Assembly: GCA_016745075.1 (NCBI GenBank)
Contig: JADGDD010000006.1
Coordinates: 186,001-250,000, forward strand
DNA from: Planctomycetota bacterium
Lineage (GTDB): Bacteria; Planctomycetota; UBA11346
DNA: 64,000 nucleotides
Direction of reading: 5' to 3'
In this document: in pieces, positions 35,010 through 44,431 of the stretch
Layout of the letters: each line of letters begins with the position of its first letter
How positions within the stretch are numbered: the stretch's first letter is position 1
Position numbers and translations under genes: made by a program
Notes under the pieces: model-generated
Database searches by the model: none
What the model was told of the DNA's origin: nothing
What the model saw: only the letters and a program-made list of their open reading frames with translations

Positions 35010-37040
35010 ATGACAGAAAAAGCAGCGGTAAACACTCCAAGTTATCAGGATTTAGAAAAAGGCTTTGTTTATGCGATACAAGACGAATACGCTCTTGAAC
35101 ATGCAGACAAAGAACGATTGCTGAATCTTTTTCTGTCATGGTTAGAGACAGCAGGTTGGCCTTTAGCTGAAAAGGTTCTAACAGACACTGGTTTTACCGA
35201 TGCTGAATTGCCGTATCGCTGGCTTGCGGTGGCGGTCTGCGTCTGGCGGGCAGATAAGGCTATTTATAGAGATGACCAAGGTGATTGCTTAGGCGACTAT
35301 GATGCTCAGTTCTGTCAATGGGGCCGAGTGATGGTTGCTCGTGGTGAGAATTTGATGCGGGCAGGCTATTTTGGCAACTCTTTCACAGATGAAGACATTG
35401 AATGTTTACGCGCTTATCGTCTGTATTGTGAGTGCCGTATTTTACATATTCCAGCTTGGCCTTATGATTTAGATATTCATGAACACGGTACGATTTATGG
35501 TTACCATCCTTTGGGTGAGAGAATACCAGACATACATTTACCAACTTTTGCAATGGGTTTAGCAGAACTAGGCTATACTGATGCACCACCAGCAGATTAT
35601 TTTCAAATTATCAAACCAGCAGCACTTGATGAGTTTTTTACTCTGTTTGCTGCTTATGAACCGCGCGTTGATGAAAATGGTCGTAAATATGTAGTTGCTA
35701 AGCCATGGTTAAAAACGGAAGGCATGGTTAGTTTATCTGATGATATTGGCAAGCGTCCAATTGTTTTAATAGTAGCAGCGGCTATGGATTGTTTTTGGGC
35801 GCGTGCATCAGCCCTAGCCGAACATCTTTATCAAAGTTATGGTGAGAGTGTCGCTTTCTATTGGGTGAATATCGATGTATCTGATTTCCTTATTCGTGGC
35901 GATACTACGGTCAATTATTACAAACAATGGGCTGGTTTAGAAATCCCCGGTCATGAATCATCTATCGCCGATCGTGCACGAACGAGTAAAAAATTATACA
36001 TGACCCACCCGGAAATAAGTTACCCTTGTTTGCTTGATGATCCTGCGGATACGGTAGCTAGTTATTTTCAAGAAAATGGCGGTTCTGGCGGAACTGTTAT
36101 GATTGATTTGGAAGGTCGCGTTGCTGTGCACACTACCCATAATTGGGAACATTGGATGGCAAACTGTCCACCACAGCGGGGATGTTGTGAACAATTTGCG
36201 TGGGCTGATGAAATAGAACGAGAATTGCGTGCATTTTTACAGCATGGTGGTCACTTTGATCCAGCACATCCATCATTTTATCGACATGATAATCTGCATA
36301 AAGATCACGTCGCAGGTGAACCGAAAGTGATGTATCTTATTGCGAGCCGTATTATTGATATTGATCTAGAAAAAGGTGTGATGAATATTATCGGTCGCCC
36401 GTCTACATTTAGCGTGATCGGCAGGGGACCAGAGGATCGTGAGTTTTTCAATGATCCCCATCCAATGGTGATTCATTTTGATGCAGAGACTTGTGTGACT
36501 TGTCAAAACACTCCGGTACCAATGAGTGATTTGAAGCCTGGCGATATTATCCAAGGCCCTGGATATATACAGGTGTCAGAAGGAACATGGCGGGCAACCA
36601 CCATTCATCTGCAAGGTGGTGCACAAACTACTAAGCAGAAAGAAGGCCCCTTGGTTGGGGATGCTTATCTGTATGGAAACGTGGTTTCTGTTGATGCTGA
36701 GACCAAGCACTTAGTCATGGGTTTGCCGTTACATACGGCGGATATGATTGGTTATCAATGCATACAAGCAGAACAGGATGTTTTAGAGCTGTCTGGTACT
36801 GCGCTGACCAATTATACCGCGTTAGGTCAGTGGATTGAATCAAAGGTTCAGCAGGTTCAGGTTACTGTGCGAGATGATAGCTGGCTGTCTCGCAATGGTG
36901 AGCTTTGTCGCTTGGCAGATATGCAAGCAGGTGATCGTTTGTGTGTGTGGTACCAAACCCAAGAGGCTGGGCAAACAACGATCACCGCTGCGCTTATTCG
37001 TGCATCTTCTGCGTTTACTGTACAGCCCATTGCAAAGTAA
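35010..37040 (+). CDS. Deiodinase-like thioredoxin-fold protein with C-terminal beta-barrel domains (cytoplasmic paralogue)
   Basis: The start at 35010 (GAGAGA upstream) gives 676 residues and no signal peptide. Residues about 230-400 follow the iodothyronine deiodinase/peroxiredoxin pattern: RPIVLIVAAAMDCFWARASA (strand and active-site Cys), FYWVNIDVSDF, RARTSKKLY, YPCLLDDPAD and GGTVMIDLEGRVA. Cys is encoded near the deiodinase selenocysteine position; there is no in-frame TGA. The C-terminal third has repeats ending DLKPGDIIQGPGY and DMQAGDRLCVWY, like DUF5666-type small beta-barrels. The N-terminal 220 residues are helical and unrecognised. It is paralogous to the protein at 52171-54414. 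Its 3' end overlaps the converging glycosidase gene by 26 bases. Its chemistry is unknown. Confidence 0.6.
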   Translation: MTEKAAVNTPSYQDLEKGFVYAIQDEYALEHADKERLLNLFLSWLETAGWPLAEKVLTDTGFTDAELPYRWLAVAVCVWRADKAIYRDDQGDCLGDYDAQFCQWGRVMVARGENLMRAGYFGNSFTDEDIECLRAYRLYCECRILHIPAWPYDLDIHEHGTIYGYHPLGERIPDIHLPTFAMGLAELGYTDAPPADYFQIIKPAALDEFFTLFAAYEPRVDENGRKYVVAKPWLKTEGMVSLSDDIGKRPIVLIVAAAMDCFWARASALAEHLYQSYGESVAFYWVNIDVSDFLIRGDTTVNYYKQWAGLEIPGHESSIADRARTSKKLYMTHPEISYPCLLDDPADTVASYFQENGGSGGTVMIDLEGRVAVHTTHNWEHWMANCPPQRGCCEQFAWADEIERELRAFLQHGGHFDPAHPSFYRHDNLHKDHVAGEPKVMYLIASRIIDIDLEKGVMNIIGRPSTFSVIGRGPEDREFFNDPHPMVIHFDAETCVTCQNTPVPMSDLKPGDIIQGPGYIQVSEGTWRATTIHLQGGAQTTKQKEGPLVGDAYLYGNVVSVDAETKHLVMGLPLHTADMIGYQCIQAEQDVLELSGTALTNYTALGQWIESKVQQVQVTVRDDSWLSRNGELCRLADMQAGDRLCVWYQTQEAGQTTITAALIRASSAFTVQPIAK

Positions 37041-39498
37041 TTAACGAAAAGGGTGGTACGGTTATAATATCTGTGGCAGGGTCTGTAATTTCTTCTTCTG
37101 TATGAACAACTTGTGCTTCTTCTTGTTCAAATTCGTTGTTGTCGGTGATGCTATTTGTGCTGAGTGTTTTCTTCAGGACGGTGCCATCTATCTGTTCATT
37201 ATGGATAAAACGAATTTTTTGTGGGGTATCAAGGCTGAGATTTATAACAATAGCACCACGTTCACCATTCTTACCACGAATGGCATAGGTAAATAAGCTC
37301 GGGTATTTTTTGTGCTCCTTTTCATGAACGGCGACATGTTTACCATGTTTATTCTTTTTATAGCTTTTTTTCAGGTGGACTGCTTCAAATTGTGGTTCAC
37401 TTTGAGTGGTGTCGCAGCTAACAATATCTCCACGTATTTGTAATATTTCGTTGATGAGTTTGAGACAGTAGCCAGTGGGGCGGAATCGGAATTCTTCTGG
37501 TCGTAAGCTCAGGGTTGATCCCCACAGACGTACATCGCCAACCCCAGCAGCTGGGTAGCTGTGTTGGACAAAACTATAAAAGCATTGGTAGCGAAGACCA
37601 TAATCACGCATTTGTAAAAGCATCATATTTAAAATACCCACTCCGGCTGGTAAAGAGGTGGTAAAGCGGTTTCGTATTTCAAGAGGCGCATCACCGCCAG
37701 TCATATGCCAGTTTTGTTCATAGACAGAAAATTCGCAATCAAAGGCTTCCATCGCTTTGGCTTGTTGTTGCATCGGTTTACCAAGAACATGTTCCAAAGA
37801 ATACCCAAGGCACCATTTGAAAAAATCTTTTTCATCACCAATTTGTTCAAGCTCTGTGTTATGGAGCTTATGCACTTGGTAAGGAGCTATGGTGTAACAA
37901 TCTGCGCTTGGTGTTTCTGTGAGTACGCTCTTAGTCATGCCAACTGAATAGTGTTGTCCAGCAGCATGCAGAATGATATTGTCTTTGTAATAAGGAGATG
38001 CTTTTATCCGTGCAAAGGCGCGCTCCCAGTAATCTGGGCCACTATAGCCACCGGCAATAAATGCGAACACACCATTCCATGCTTCATTGCCAGGTTCTAA
38101 ATGAATTTCTGGAATAACTTCTGTCCATGGTTGTGGATGGCCTTGTTCTGCTCGTAATTTTCCACCTGGCGTTGTGACAGGGCCTGCTAAGTATTCTATG
38201 AGTAGATCAACTTCTTCTTCATAAAAAGTGCCACGAAAATTATACCAAGAAGAACACTGGAGGTATTTACAAATCTCTAGATGTTCATGCATGCTCCACT
38301 GTCTGAGTTCTCGGCGGTAGAGTGGACCAACGGCAGCGGTAATAGAATTGGTTGAGCGGTAGCTACGCAAACGTGGGTATAAGTCGGCAGAAGGTACGCC
38401 ACCCATAGCAAGGCTGCGTAAAATGCCAGGATTGAGATTTTTAAGTGCTTCAATGGCATCATCACGAAAAACAGTTGGGTTGGTATCGTTATCATTCCAA
38501 ATGGTAACATCGTCAAATAGGACTTTGCCACCATTTGCAGCGAACCTGAAAAGTAGGAATCCACCAGTATGAGAGGTTTTATCAGGCACTTTATCAAAAC
38601 AATCAACGTTAAATGTGGCTGTATAAGATTCCCATTCTGTGGTGAGTGCTATATCTTGGCGCGGAGGTTTGTTGTGTCCGTCTTGCAGTTGCGGATCTAT
38701 GCTAAAGGCGTGAACATTGTCGAGCGCTTTGGCCTTGAAGCTTATATGCCAAGTGCCATTGATGTCGGCAAATTTATGCCACGAGGTGGCAAATTTATAA
38801 TAAGCAGTGGTATTTGGTTTTTTCAGGTCTTCATAGGCTCCTGTTTGTTTGTTGAGTCGTTTGCCTACTTTGGTGCCATCAAGTAAGCACACGCTCTGGC
38901 CGAAGGATTCAGGGTGCGTATCGCCGTGCATCAGGGAAACATTTGTGGAGCACCAATAGCCGCCGTCCGGTTCAAGTCCAAGGCAGCCTTCGTTACGACG
39001 GTCTTGCTCAATTAGGATTCCCATACCATCTTGGGCAGCATTGTCTGGTAGGGTAATGGGGTCTGTGAAGACAAAACGTACGTGTTCTGTTGGAGCGTGG
39101 CCTTTATACGGTGAATAAGAAGCTGTTTCTATCCGTTCGATAGTGGTGGTTTGCCCATAGGCAGAACCAGAAATAACCTGTATCTTTGCGCCTGGATAGA
39201 GATCGGGGAGGTTCATTTTCCCCCACCAACGATCGAGAGCTATTTTAGTGCCGTAGCGAGTAATAAATCCATCTGTTTGTAGTAGTCCTGCGTGGCACTG
39301 CCTATAAACGGTCCCTTCAAAGTTTTCTCTCGCGAAATACTTCATCATTGGCGAACTATAATAGGAAGAATTACTTTGATTAATACCAATCGGGGCAATG
39401 TCCGCAACTTTTACATTGCTGCCTATGTGATAATCGAGTGTTTCAGCAGAGAGAGAGCAACAGAGGCACAGCAATATGATGCCAAATAAGTGATGCAT
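37015..39498 (-). CDS. Secreted GH51/GH39-like glycoside hydrolase with carbohydrate-binding domain
   Basis: The start at 39498 has GGAAAGG seven bases upstream, giving 827 residues and a signal peptide ending LSAETLDY. Residues about 215-310 look like a beta-sandwich binding module (WESYTATFNVDC, GGKVLFDDVTIW). The catalytic part resembles the clan A arabinofuranosidase/xylosidase barrel. EPGNEAWNG supplies a likely acid/base Glu, and a YEQNWH strand a likely nucleophile Glu. It probably releases arabinose or xylose from extracellular polysaccharide. Family placement between GH51, GH39 and relatives is uncertain. A TATAAT box lies at 39524-39529 on this strand. Confidence 0.65.
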   Translation of the reverse strand: MHHLFGIILLCLCCSLSAETLDYHIGSNVKVADIAPIGINQSNSSYYSSPMMKYFARENFEGTVYRQCHAGLLQTDGFITRYGTKIALDRWWGKMNLPDLYPGAKIQVISGSAYGQTTTIERIETASYSPYKGHAPTEHVRFVFTDPITLPDNAAQDGMGILIEQDRRNEGCLGLEPDGGYWCSTNVSLMHGDTHPESFGQSVCLLDGTKVGKRLNKQTGAYEDLKKPNTTAYYKFATSWHKFADINGTWHISFKAKALDNVHAFSIDPQLQDGHNKPPRQDIALTTEWESYTATFNVDCFDKVPDKTSHTGGFLLFRFAANGGKVLFDDVTIWNDNDTNPTVFRDDAIEALKNLNPGILRSLAMGGVPSADLYPRLRSYRSTNSITAAVGPLYRRELRQWSMHEHLEICKYLQCSSWYNFRGTFYEEEVDLLIEYLAGPVTTPGGKLRAEQGHPQPWTEVIPEIHLEPGNEAWNGVFAFIAGGYSGPDYWERAFARIKASPYYKDNIILHAAGQHYSVGMTKSVLTETPSADCYTIAPYQVHKLHNTELEQIGDEKDFFKWCLGYSLEHVLGKPMQQQAKAMEAFDCEFSVYEQNWHMTGGDAPLEIRNRFTTSLPAGVGILNMMLLQMRDYGLRYQCFYSFVQHSYPAAGVGDVRLWGSTLSLRPEEFRFRPTGYCLKLINEILQIRGDIVSCDTTQSEPQFEAVHLKKSYKKNKHGKHVAVHEKEHKKYPSLFTYAIRGKNGERGAIVINLSLDTPQKIRFIHNEQIDGTVLKKTLSTNSITDNNEFEQEEAQVVHTEEEITDPATDIITVPPFSLITLQWAVQ

Positions 39499-39523
39499 AG
39501 GTAGGCCTTTCCGGAAAGAGTGT

Positions 39524-39529
39524 ATTATA
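39524..39529 (-). promoter_or_regulatory. Putative -10 box for the GH51-like gene
   Basis: On the minus strand this reads TATAAT, 25 bases before the ATG at 39498. No good -35 was found 17 bases further upstream. The intergenic stretch 39499-39679 otherwise shows only A/T-rich sequence. Confidence 0.4.
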
Positions 39530-39679
39530 ATTAAAGCTGTTGCGGAGAGGTCCACTGTGACAATGTTTTTATTGTCGGAGAATGTGTGTAATTATTCTCT
39601 GATAAGTAGTAATCTATGACGGTTTTTGTCTGTCAAAAAAAGAGCGAATATTATTTCATATGTATTGGCAGTAGAGTTA

Positions 39680-40483
39680 CTATTGAATATGGATCCGATC
39701 AAAAGTAACATTGGCCTCTGAAGCGGCAAAGCCAATGTGGCTAATCGGTTTTTTGTGTTCAAGCGTATGGATAACGATGCCGTTAATGCTGAATTCATAT
39801 GTGCCGTTATCTTCGCTAACACGTGTTAAATTCATACTCACATCGTCACTAAGTGTGACCTTTTCAGGCAGTGTTTCTTTTTTATCCCCGTACAGTAGAG
39901 CATTTTCTCGCCAAGAAACTCCAATGCTTTCTATGCTATCTGCTTTATAGGTGAAGCGAATATAGTCACGATCAACATGTTCATTGCGATGAACAAGAGT
40001 ATTTATGCTTGTGAGTGGTTGTTTGAGTGCAGTGTAGGTGCTCGTGGTGCCGGTATTGTTTGGTGTATGAATAGTGATAGTGCCATTTTCGACGATGAAG
40101 GTGTGACTGTCTTTTCCCTTCTCTACTTTCCATGTAGATGGATCTACATTTCCTGCTGGCGCTACTATTCCAGGAGAAACTCCAAATAAATCAGCAACAT
40201 TTGTTTCAATAGCAGCCTCATCTGTGGTCGCGGTGGCTTGATCCACTAGGGTTTTAATAGCGAGTGCTGTTTCTAGTTGTCCTCTTCTGGTTGCTTTCTG
40301 TTTTTCTTTTTCAAGTGTCTTAATGAATTTTGCCTTCTCTTTATCGATGTTTTTCTGTGCATCAGCTATAATTTCGGCGATCTGCTCAGAATATTTTATT
40401 TGTTCAGCAAGGACTTTATCTGGAAGCGGTGCTTCTTCAGCATGTATCCAAAGTATGGTCATAGTTAGCAATAGGTAGCGCAT
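39680..40483 (-). CDS. Secreted protein with N-terminal coiled coil and C-terminal beta domain, unrecognised
   Basis: The start at 40483 has AAGGAG at ideal spacing, giving 267 residues. A short signal peptide ends at about HAEEAP. Residues about 30-85 are a charged helix (IADAQKNIDKEKAKFIKTL), probably a coiled coil. The rest is beta-rich and may be a jelly-roll like those in glycan-binding proteins (YDR-like YIRFTYKADS, HIGFAASEANVTFDRI). It lies between the glycosidase and the divergent IclR-type regulator. No family was recognised; helix-plus-sandwich proteins of this kind are common beside polysaccharide genes in PVC bacteria. Confidence 0.65.
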   Translation of the reverse strand: MRYLLLTMTILWIHAEEAPLPDKVLAEQIKYSEQIAEIIADAQKNIDKEKAKFIKTLEKEKQKATRRGQLETALAIKTLVDQATATTDEAAIETNVADLFGVSPGIVAPAGNVDPSTWKVEKGKDSHTFIVENGTITIHTPNNTGTTSTYTALKQPLTSINTLVHRNEHVDRDYIRFTYKADSIESIGVSWRENALLYGDKKETLPEKVTLSDDVSMNLTRVSEDNGTYEFSINGIVIHTLEHKKPISHIGFAASEANVTFDRIHIQ

Positions 40484-40565
40484 CTGATCTCCTTGTTGCT
40501 GTAGTATGACAGCAAATTCCTTTTTATATAAGGTGGAAGGTGTTGCCATTTGCCACATGCGCTGT

Positions 40566-40590
40566 ATTATGGTTGATTACGTTCCATAAT
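40566..40590. promoter_or_regulatory. Inverted repeat upstream of iclR-type gene (candidate operator)
   Basis: Perfect 7-bp arms ATTATGG (40566-40572) and CCATAAT (40584-40590) are separated by 11 bases. The repeat lies 31 bases before the regulator start in the divergent region 40484-40621, where autoregulation and control of the divergent secreted-protein gene would be expected. Confidence 0.5.
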
Positions 40591-40621
40591 GTAGTACAAA
40601 ATAACCTGAAAGAAGATCTCA

Positions 40622-41380
40622 ATGATTCAATCTGTAGACAGAGCCTTGAGCTTGCTCAAGCTTATAGCCGAATACCCGCAAGGTGTCGGAGCTCGAGCTT
40701 TAGCGCGTATTAGTGGCTTAAAGGCATCTACTGTTCAAAATTTAATTAAGACGATGGAGCAGAAAGGGTTTCTCTATGCAGACCCTATTACTCGGCGTTA
40801 TTATATAGGCAGTGCAATTGTGTCGTTAGCGAAGCAGGTTAATCCCTTAGCGGGGTATCGAGCAGCAGCATTACCTACACTGACATTACTGCAAAGCCGT
40901 TATGGAGTAGCGGTTTCTTTGCAGGCTTGGGAACGTGGGCAGTGTTATCTTTTGGCACGAGGAGGACGTGATGGTCAGCAGGTTATAGAGACAGAAGAGC
41001 TCTGCCTTCCTATGCGTTTTTCTGCTGGATATAATGCTCTGATTGCATTTTTGCCTGAGGTCGTGCAATCTCGTTACATAGAACATGTGTTTTCAGTAGA
41101 AGAAGATCGTCGTGCTGATGTGAGTGCACCAGATGATTATTTTGCGGAATATCAGCTGATTAAAAAACAAGGGTATGCGGAAAATAATGGCCGTGGAAAT
41201 CCATATGTTGGCGCAATTGCTGTTCCTGTGTTTATAGATAAAACACAGGTTGTTATGAGCATAACGGTGAGTAATGGTAGAGAAGCTTTTAAGCAACTTT
41301 CTCAACAGGAGATGCTTACAGTAATGACAGGCGAAGCCAAAAAAATCACAGAAAATATACGATTAAGGTCGGTTGTATGA
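40622..41380 (+). CDS. IclR-family transcriptional regulator
   Basis: The 252-residue protein has an N-terminal winged helix (DRALSLLKLIAEYPQGVGAR, LKASTVQNLIKTMEQKGFL) and the IclR effector domain (VSLQAWERGQCYLLARG, NNGRGNPYVGAIAVPVF). It probably senses a uronate or other sugar-acid metabolite. Its stop overlaps the start of the GH88/GH105 gene (ATGA), so it is co-expressed with that enzyme and likely controls it. A second IclR-type gene lies at 59451-60236. Confidence 0.9.
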   Translation: MIQSVDRALSLLKLIAEYPQGVGARALARISGLKASTVQNLIKTMEQKGFLYADPITRRYYIGSAIVSLAKQVNPLAGYRAAALPTLTLLQSRYGVAVSLQAWERGQCYLLARGGRDGQQVIETEELCLPMRFSAGYNALIAFLPEVVQSRYIEHVFSVEEDRRADVSAPDDYFAEYQLIKKQGYAENNGRGNPYVGAIAVPVFIDKTQVVMSITVSNGREAFKQLSQQEMLTVMTGEAKKITENIRLRSVV

Positions 41381-42534
41381 ATATTGGTATAAGAACTCTG
41401 TTGCTCTTATCCTTTGTACATGCTGCTTTAATTGCCGAAAGTGACCATACATCAATAAATAAGGATCAGATAATGACTCAGACTCAGCAAATTACTCCAG
41501 AACTCATCCAAGAAACAGCACAAAAAGTAGTCGGTCGTGTGATAAAACGGGATAGAGTATGGGGGAATTATTGTTTAGACCTCTGTTTAGAATCTATGCT
41601 TGTGTGGGGCCAAGCCGCTGAAACGGCAGAATATGATGAGTATGTTTTGGGTGTCATGGAACGTCGAGATCTTACTCCACATTCAATTATAAAGTATGAA
41701 AATCAGCCCTTTGGCCATATGAATTATGCGTTGTATATATCGTCACAGAACCAAGCCTACGCAGAGGGTTTTGTCTTAGAATCACGTCGTTTCCAGAAAG
41801 AAGTCCCGCGATCTTCAGATGGCTTGGTGCTGTTGCGAGATAATACAGAAGACCGGAATAACGTTATTATTGATTTTATGCACGACTATGCCAGTCGTAT
41901 GGCAGAAACAGGTGCACTTACGGGTGAAGAACATTTTTACAAAGAATGTGTGGATCAATTTCGTTTGTATCGTTCTGTTTTAAGACATGATGATACGCAT
42001 TTATGGTCAACTGGTCGTGGCTGGTTGGAAGATGAAAAAGCGTTATCACCTGGACATTGGTCACGTGGTCATGGCTGGTTAGTCCGTGGTATGATTCATT
42101 CTTTATCTGTCTTACCAAAAAAATCAGAGTATTATAAAGAATTGAACGAATATTTTATCGAGATTATCGATGCACTTTTGCTCGTTCAGGATGAAAAGGG
42201 GATGTGGCATCAGCTTCTGCACAGGCCCTTTGCTGATAGTTATCCAGATAGCAGTGGGACTGGGCTTATTTGTTATGCAATAAGTGTGGCCATACAAAAA
42301 GGAATACTGGTAGACGAGAAGTATCGCATAGCAGCAGAGAAAGCATTTATTGGCTTGCAAGACCACATTTCAGAAGAAGGCATCGTTCATCATGTTTGCT
42401 ATGGTCCTGGCCCTTTACGTGTGGAAGAAGATTACGTGAATGCTCCCGGTCATGATGATGACGGCAAGAGTCACGGTGCGATGGCGGTTATTTTTGCCTG
42501 TGCAGGTATGCAGATGCTTTACTCAGGTCAATAA
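41377..42534 (+). CDS. GH88/GH105-type unsaturated glucuronyl/galacturonyl hydrolase
   Basis: The 385-residue protein has a signal-like N-terminus (IRTLLLLSFVHAALIAES) and an (alpha/alpha)6-barrel pattern. Segments typical of unsaturated-uronyl hydrolases are DDTHLWSTGRGW, GHWSRGHGWLVRGM and DSSGTGLICYAISVAIQKG. The family removes the 4,5-unsaturated uronic acid left by polysaccharide lyases on pectin, ulvan, glycosaminoglycan or alginate-like chains. It is translationally coupled to the IclR-type regulator. With the beta-helix protein at 31733-34897 it suggests a lyase-based degradation route. The exact substrate is not known. Confidence 0.82.
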   Translation: MNIGIRTLLLLSFVHAALIAESDHTSINKDQIMTQTQQITPELIQETAQKVVGRVIKRDRVWGNYCLDLCLESMLVWGQAAETAEYDEYVLGVMERRDLTPHSIIKYENQPFGHMNYALYISSQNQAYAEGFVLESRRFQKEVPRSSDGLVLLRDNTEDRNNVIIDFMHDYASRMAETGALTGEEHFYKECVDQFRLYRSVLRHDDTHLWSTGRGWLEDEKALSPGHWSRGHGWLVRGMIHSLSVLPKKSEYYKELNEYFIEIIDALLLVQDEKGMWHQLLHRPFADSYPDSSGTGLICYAISVAIQKGILVDEKYRIAAEKAFIGLQDHISEEGIVHHVCYGPGPLRVEEDYVNAPGHDDDGKSHGAMAVIFACAGMQMLYSGQ

Positions 42535-42578
42535 AACCTGTAATATCCTTCTTCGTTCTGGCTATAAGAGGTATGAGA

Positions 42579-43112
42579 ATGGACGTATTGGTAGAACGCT
42601 TTCGCAGTGGAGATAAGACCGCCTTTGAGATGTTGGTGGAGCCAGAAGTACACGGCTTGCGTGCATTTGTAGCTCTGCGTGCGCCAGCGGCTCACATGAT
42701 AGATGAAATAGCTCATGAAAGCATCGTTTTTGCATGGGAACGTCGAGAAATTTTTACAGGTGGTTCTATTGGCGCATGGCTGAGAGCGATAGCTGCTCAG
42801 TTACTTCGGAAAGAGATTCAACGTTTTGCCCGTGAACATGTCCAGCGTGATAAATACAAAGATACGCTTTTACGCACCATGGATAAAGCTGTTATACATG
42901 ACCATTGGGAAATTGATTTTTTAGAGCTCTGTATGGCAGGGCTTGGTGAACGCATGCGTCATTTAGTACGGTTACGTTACGATGAGTCATGGAGTTCAGT
43001 GGAGATATCAGAAAAAACGCACCAAAGTGTGTCATGGGTTAATACAACGCTGTATCGTTTGCGTAAAAAATTGAAAAACTGCATGGAACAACATTTGGAG
43101 AAGGCGCAATGA
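42579..43112 (+). CDS. ECF-type RNA polymerase sigma factor, second copy
   Basis: The ATG at 42579 lies seven bases after AAGAGG; the ATG at 42573 is too close to it. The 177-residue protein has region 2 (IDEIAHESIVFAWERR, GSIGAWLRAIAAQLL) and region 4 (LVRLRYDESWSSVEISEK, SVSWVNTTLYRLRKKLK). It is a paralogue of the sigma factor at 8798. It begins 44 bases after the GH88/GH105 gene and overlaps its FecR-domain partner by ATGA. It may control surface carbohydrate genes in this region; that is inference from location. Confidence 0.88.
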   Translation: MDVLVERFRSGDKTAFEMLVEPEVHGLRAFVALRAPAAHMIDEIAHESIVFAWERREIFTGGSIGAWLRAIAAQLLRKEIQRFAREHVQRDKYKDTLLRTMDKAVIHDHWEIDFLELCMAGLGERMRHLVRLRYDESWSSVEISEKTHQSVSWVNTTLYRLRKKLKNCMEQHLEKAQ

Positions 43113-44431
43113 TAAACGAACGTCTAGCTGCCTATTGCAATGATGATATGCCACTGAGTGAGCGCTTACTGCTAGAAGCAGAGCTGGAGCAAGACAATCA
43201 GCATGTAGAAGATATTTTTGAACAAGAAGCGATGAGTCGATTTTTAGCAGTTGTCCATGAAGACGGTCGTGCTGATGCAAATGTCTTACGTGCGGCGATG
43301 ATGAGCATAGAAAGTTTAGGGACGAAAAAGAACGACTCTGTGTGGTTTTCAGGTAGCGGTATGCAGCGGGGTTTTGCCTTTGTTGCAGCTGCGGCAGTGC
43401 TGTTCATTATGACTTGGTCTCTTTTTCTTCAAGAACCGAATCAAGACAGTGCTCGAATTGTATCTGGTCGTGCATTTTGTTCGGTCTATCAGGACGATGG
43501 TCAACAATTACCTTCATCACAATTGACAACGGGTCAGCGTTTACAAGTCAAAACGGATACTCGAATTTGTCTGAATTGGGATGATGGAACTTGGATGAAT
43601 ATTCGCGGCCCTGCTGAGTTATGGATGGGAGGAGATCGGCATCAGCATGCCCTTACATTACAGCAGGGACATATTACTGCAACTGTCAGCAAGCAAATGC
43701 AGCCGATGATTATTCAGACGGTACATGGGCAAGCTGTGATACGCGGAACTGTTTTTGATCTTCTTGTTAATGAGCACCGCACCGCTTTGTGTGTGGAAAG
43801 TGGTGTAGTTGATTTGGTGAAAGGGGCACAGGTACTTTCAGTAACAGCAGGGAAAGCAGCACTTGCAAACACTGAAACCTTAGAGGACATGGGGGCAGCG
43901 ACTGTGGATAACATGAAACGAATAGGCAAGATTATATGGGAAGAGCGTTTCCAGAAGAGAACGATTACCGAACAACAGAAAAACCGTCAGGTTATTGAAC
44001 TGGTGGATGATCAATATGGCAGCTATATTTCGGTGGATAAAGGTTCTTTGAACGTGAGTTCTTTATTTAATGAACAAGAACCTTTTTACGTATCGTTCTC
44101 AGAGCAGTTTATTGTGAATTTGTGCTGCCGAGTTGAAGCAAATACCAGTCTGTCAGTGACGATGCGGTCTTATGAGGGGGAATATAGTGATGATGATAAA
44201 AACTTAGTCACAAAATTATGTTCAGTACCTCTTAGTAATGGAGGTTGGCAAACCCTTACTCTTCCATTGTCTGCATTTCGTTTGGCAAAACCATCGAAAA
44301 AAGAGAACTCTGAAGCCCATGCCTATTGGTCTGAACACTGGCAAGAACGTGTGAGCAATGTTATGAATATTCATTGTGATCCTGAAACACGTTTACAGGT
44401 AAAGTGGGTTTCGATAACGACAGAAGAATAA
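43109..44431 (+). CDS. FecR-domain transmembrane regulator, second copy
   Basis: The 440-residue protein has a cytoplasmic helical N-domain (1-85) and one membrane helix (about 88-107, RGFAFVAAAAVLFIMTWSLF). A FecR domain follows at about 130-235, with RICLNWDDGTWMNIRGPAEL, IIQTVHGQAVIRGTVFDLL and VESGVVDLV. The outer C-terminal region is beta-rich. It is the probable anti-sigma or sensor partner of the preceding sigma factor. Its organisation is the same as in the 8798-10662 pair. Confidence 0.85.
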   Translation: MINERLAAYCNDDMPLSERLLLEAELEQDNQHVEDIFEQEAMSRFLAVVHEDGRADANVLRAAMMSIESLGTKKNDSVWFSGSGMQRGFAFVAAAAVLFIMTWSLFLQEPNQDSARIVSGRAFCSVYQDDGQQLPSSQLTTGQRLQVKTDTRICLNWDDGTWMNIRGPAELWMGGDRHQHALTLQQGHITATVSKQMQPMIIQTVHGQAVIRGTVFDLLVNEHRTALCVESGVVDLVKGAQVLSVTAGKAALANTETLEDMGAATVDNMKRIGKIIWEERFQKRTITEQQKNRQVIELVDDQYGSYISVDKGSLNVSSLFNEQEPFYVSFSEQFIVNLCCRVEANTSLSVTMRSYEGEYSDDDKNLVTKLCSVPLSNGGWQTLTLPLSAFRLAKPSKKENSEAHAYWSEHWQERVSNVMNIHCDPETRLQVKWVSITTEE

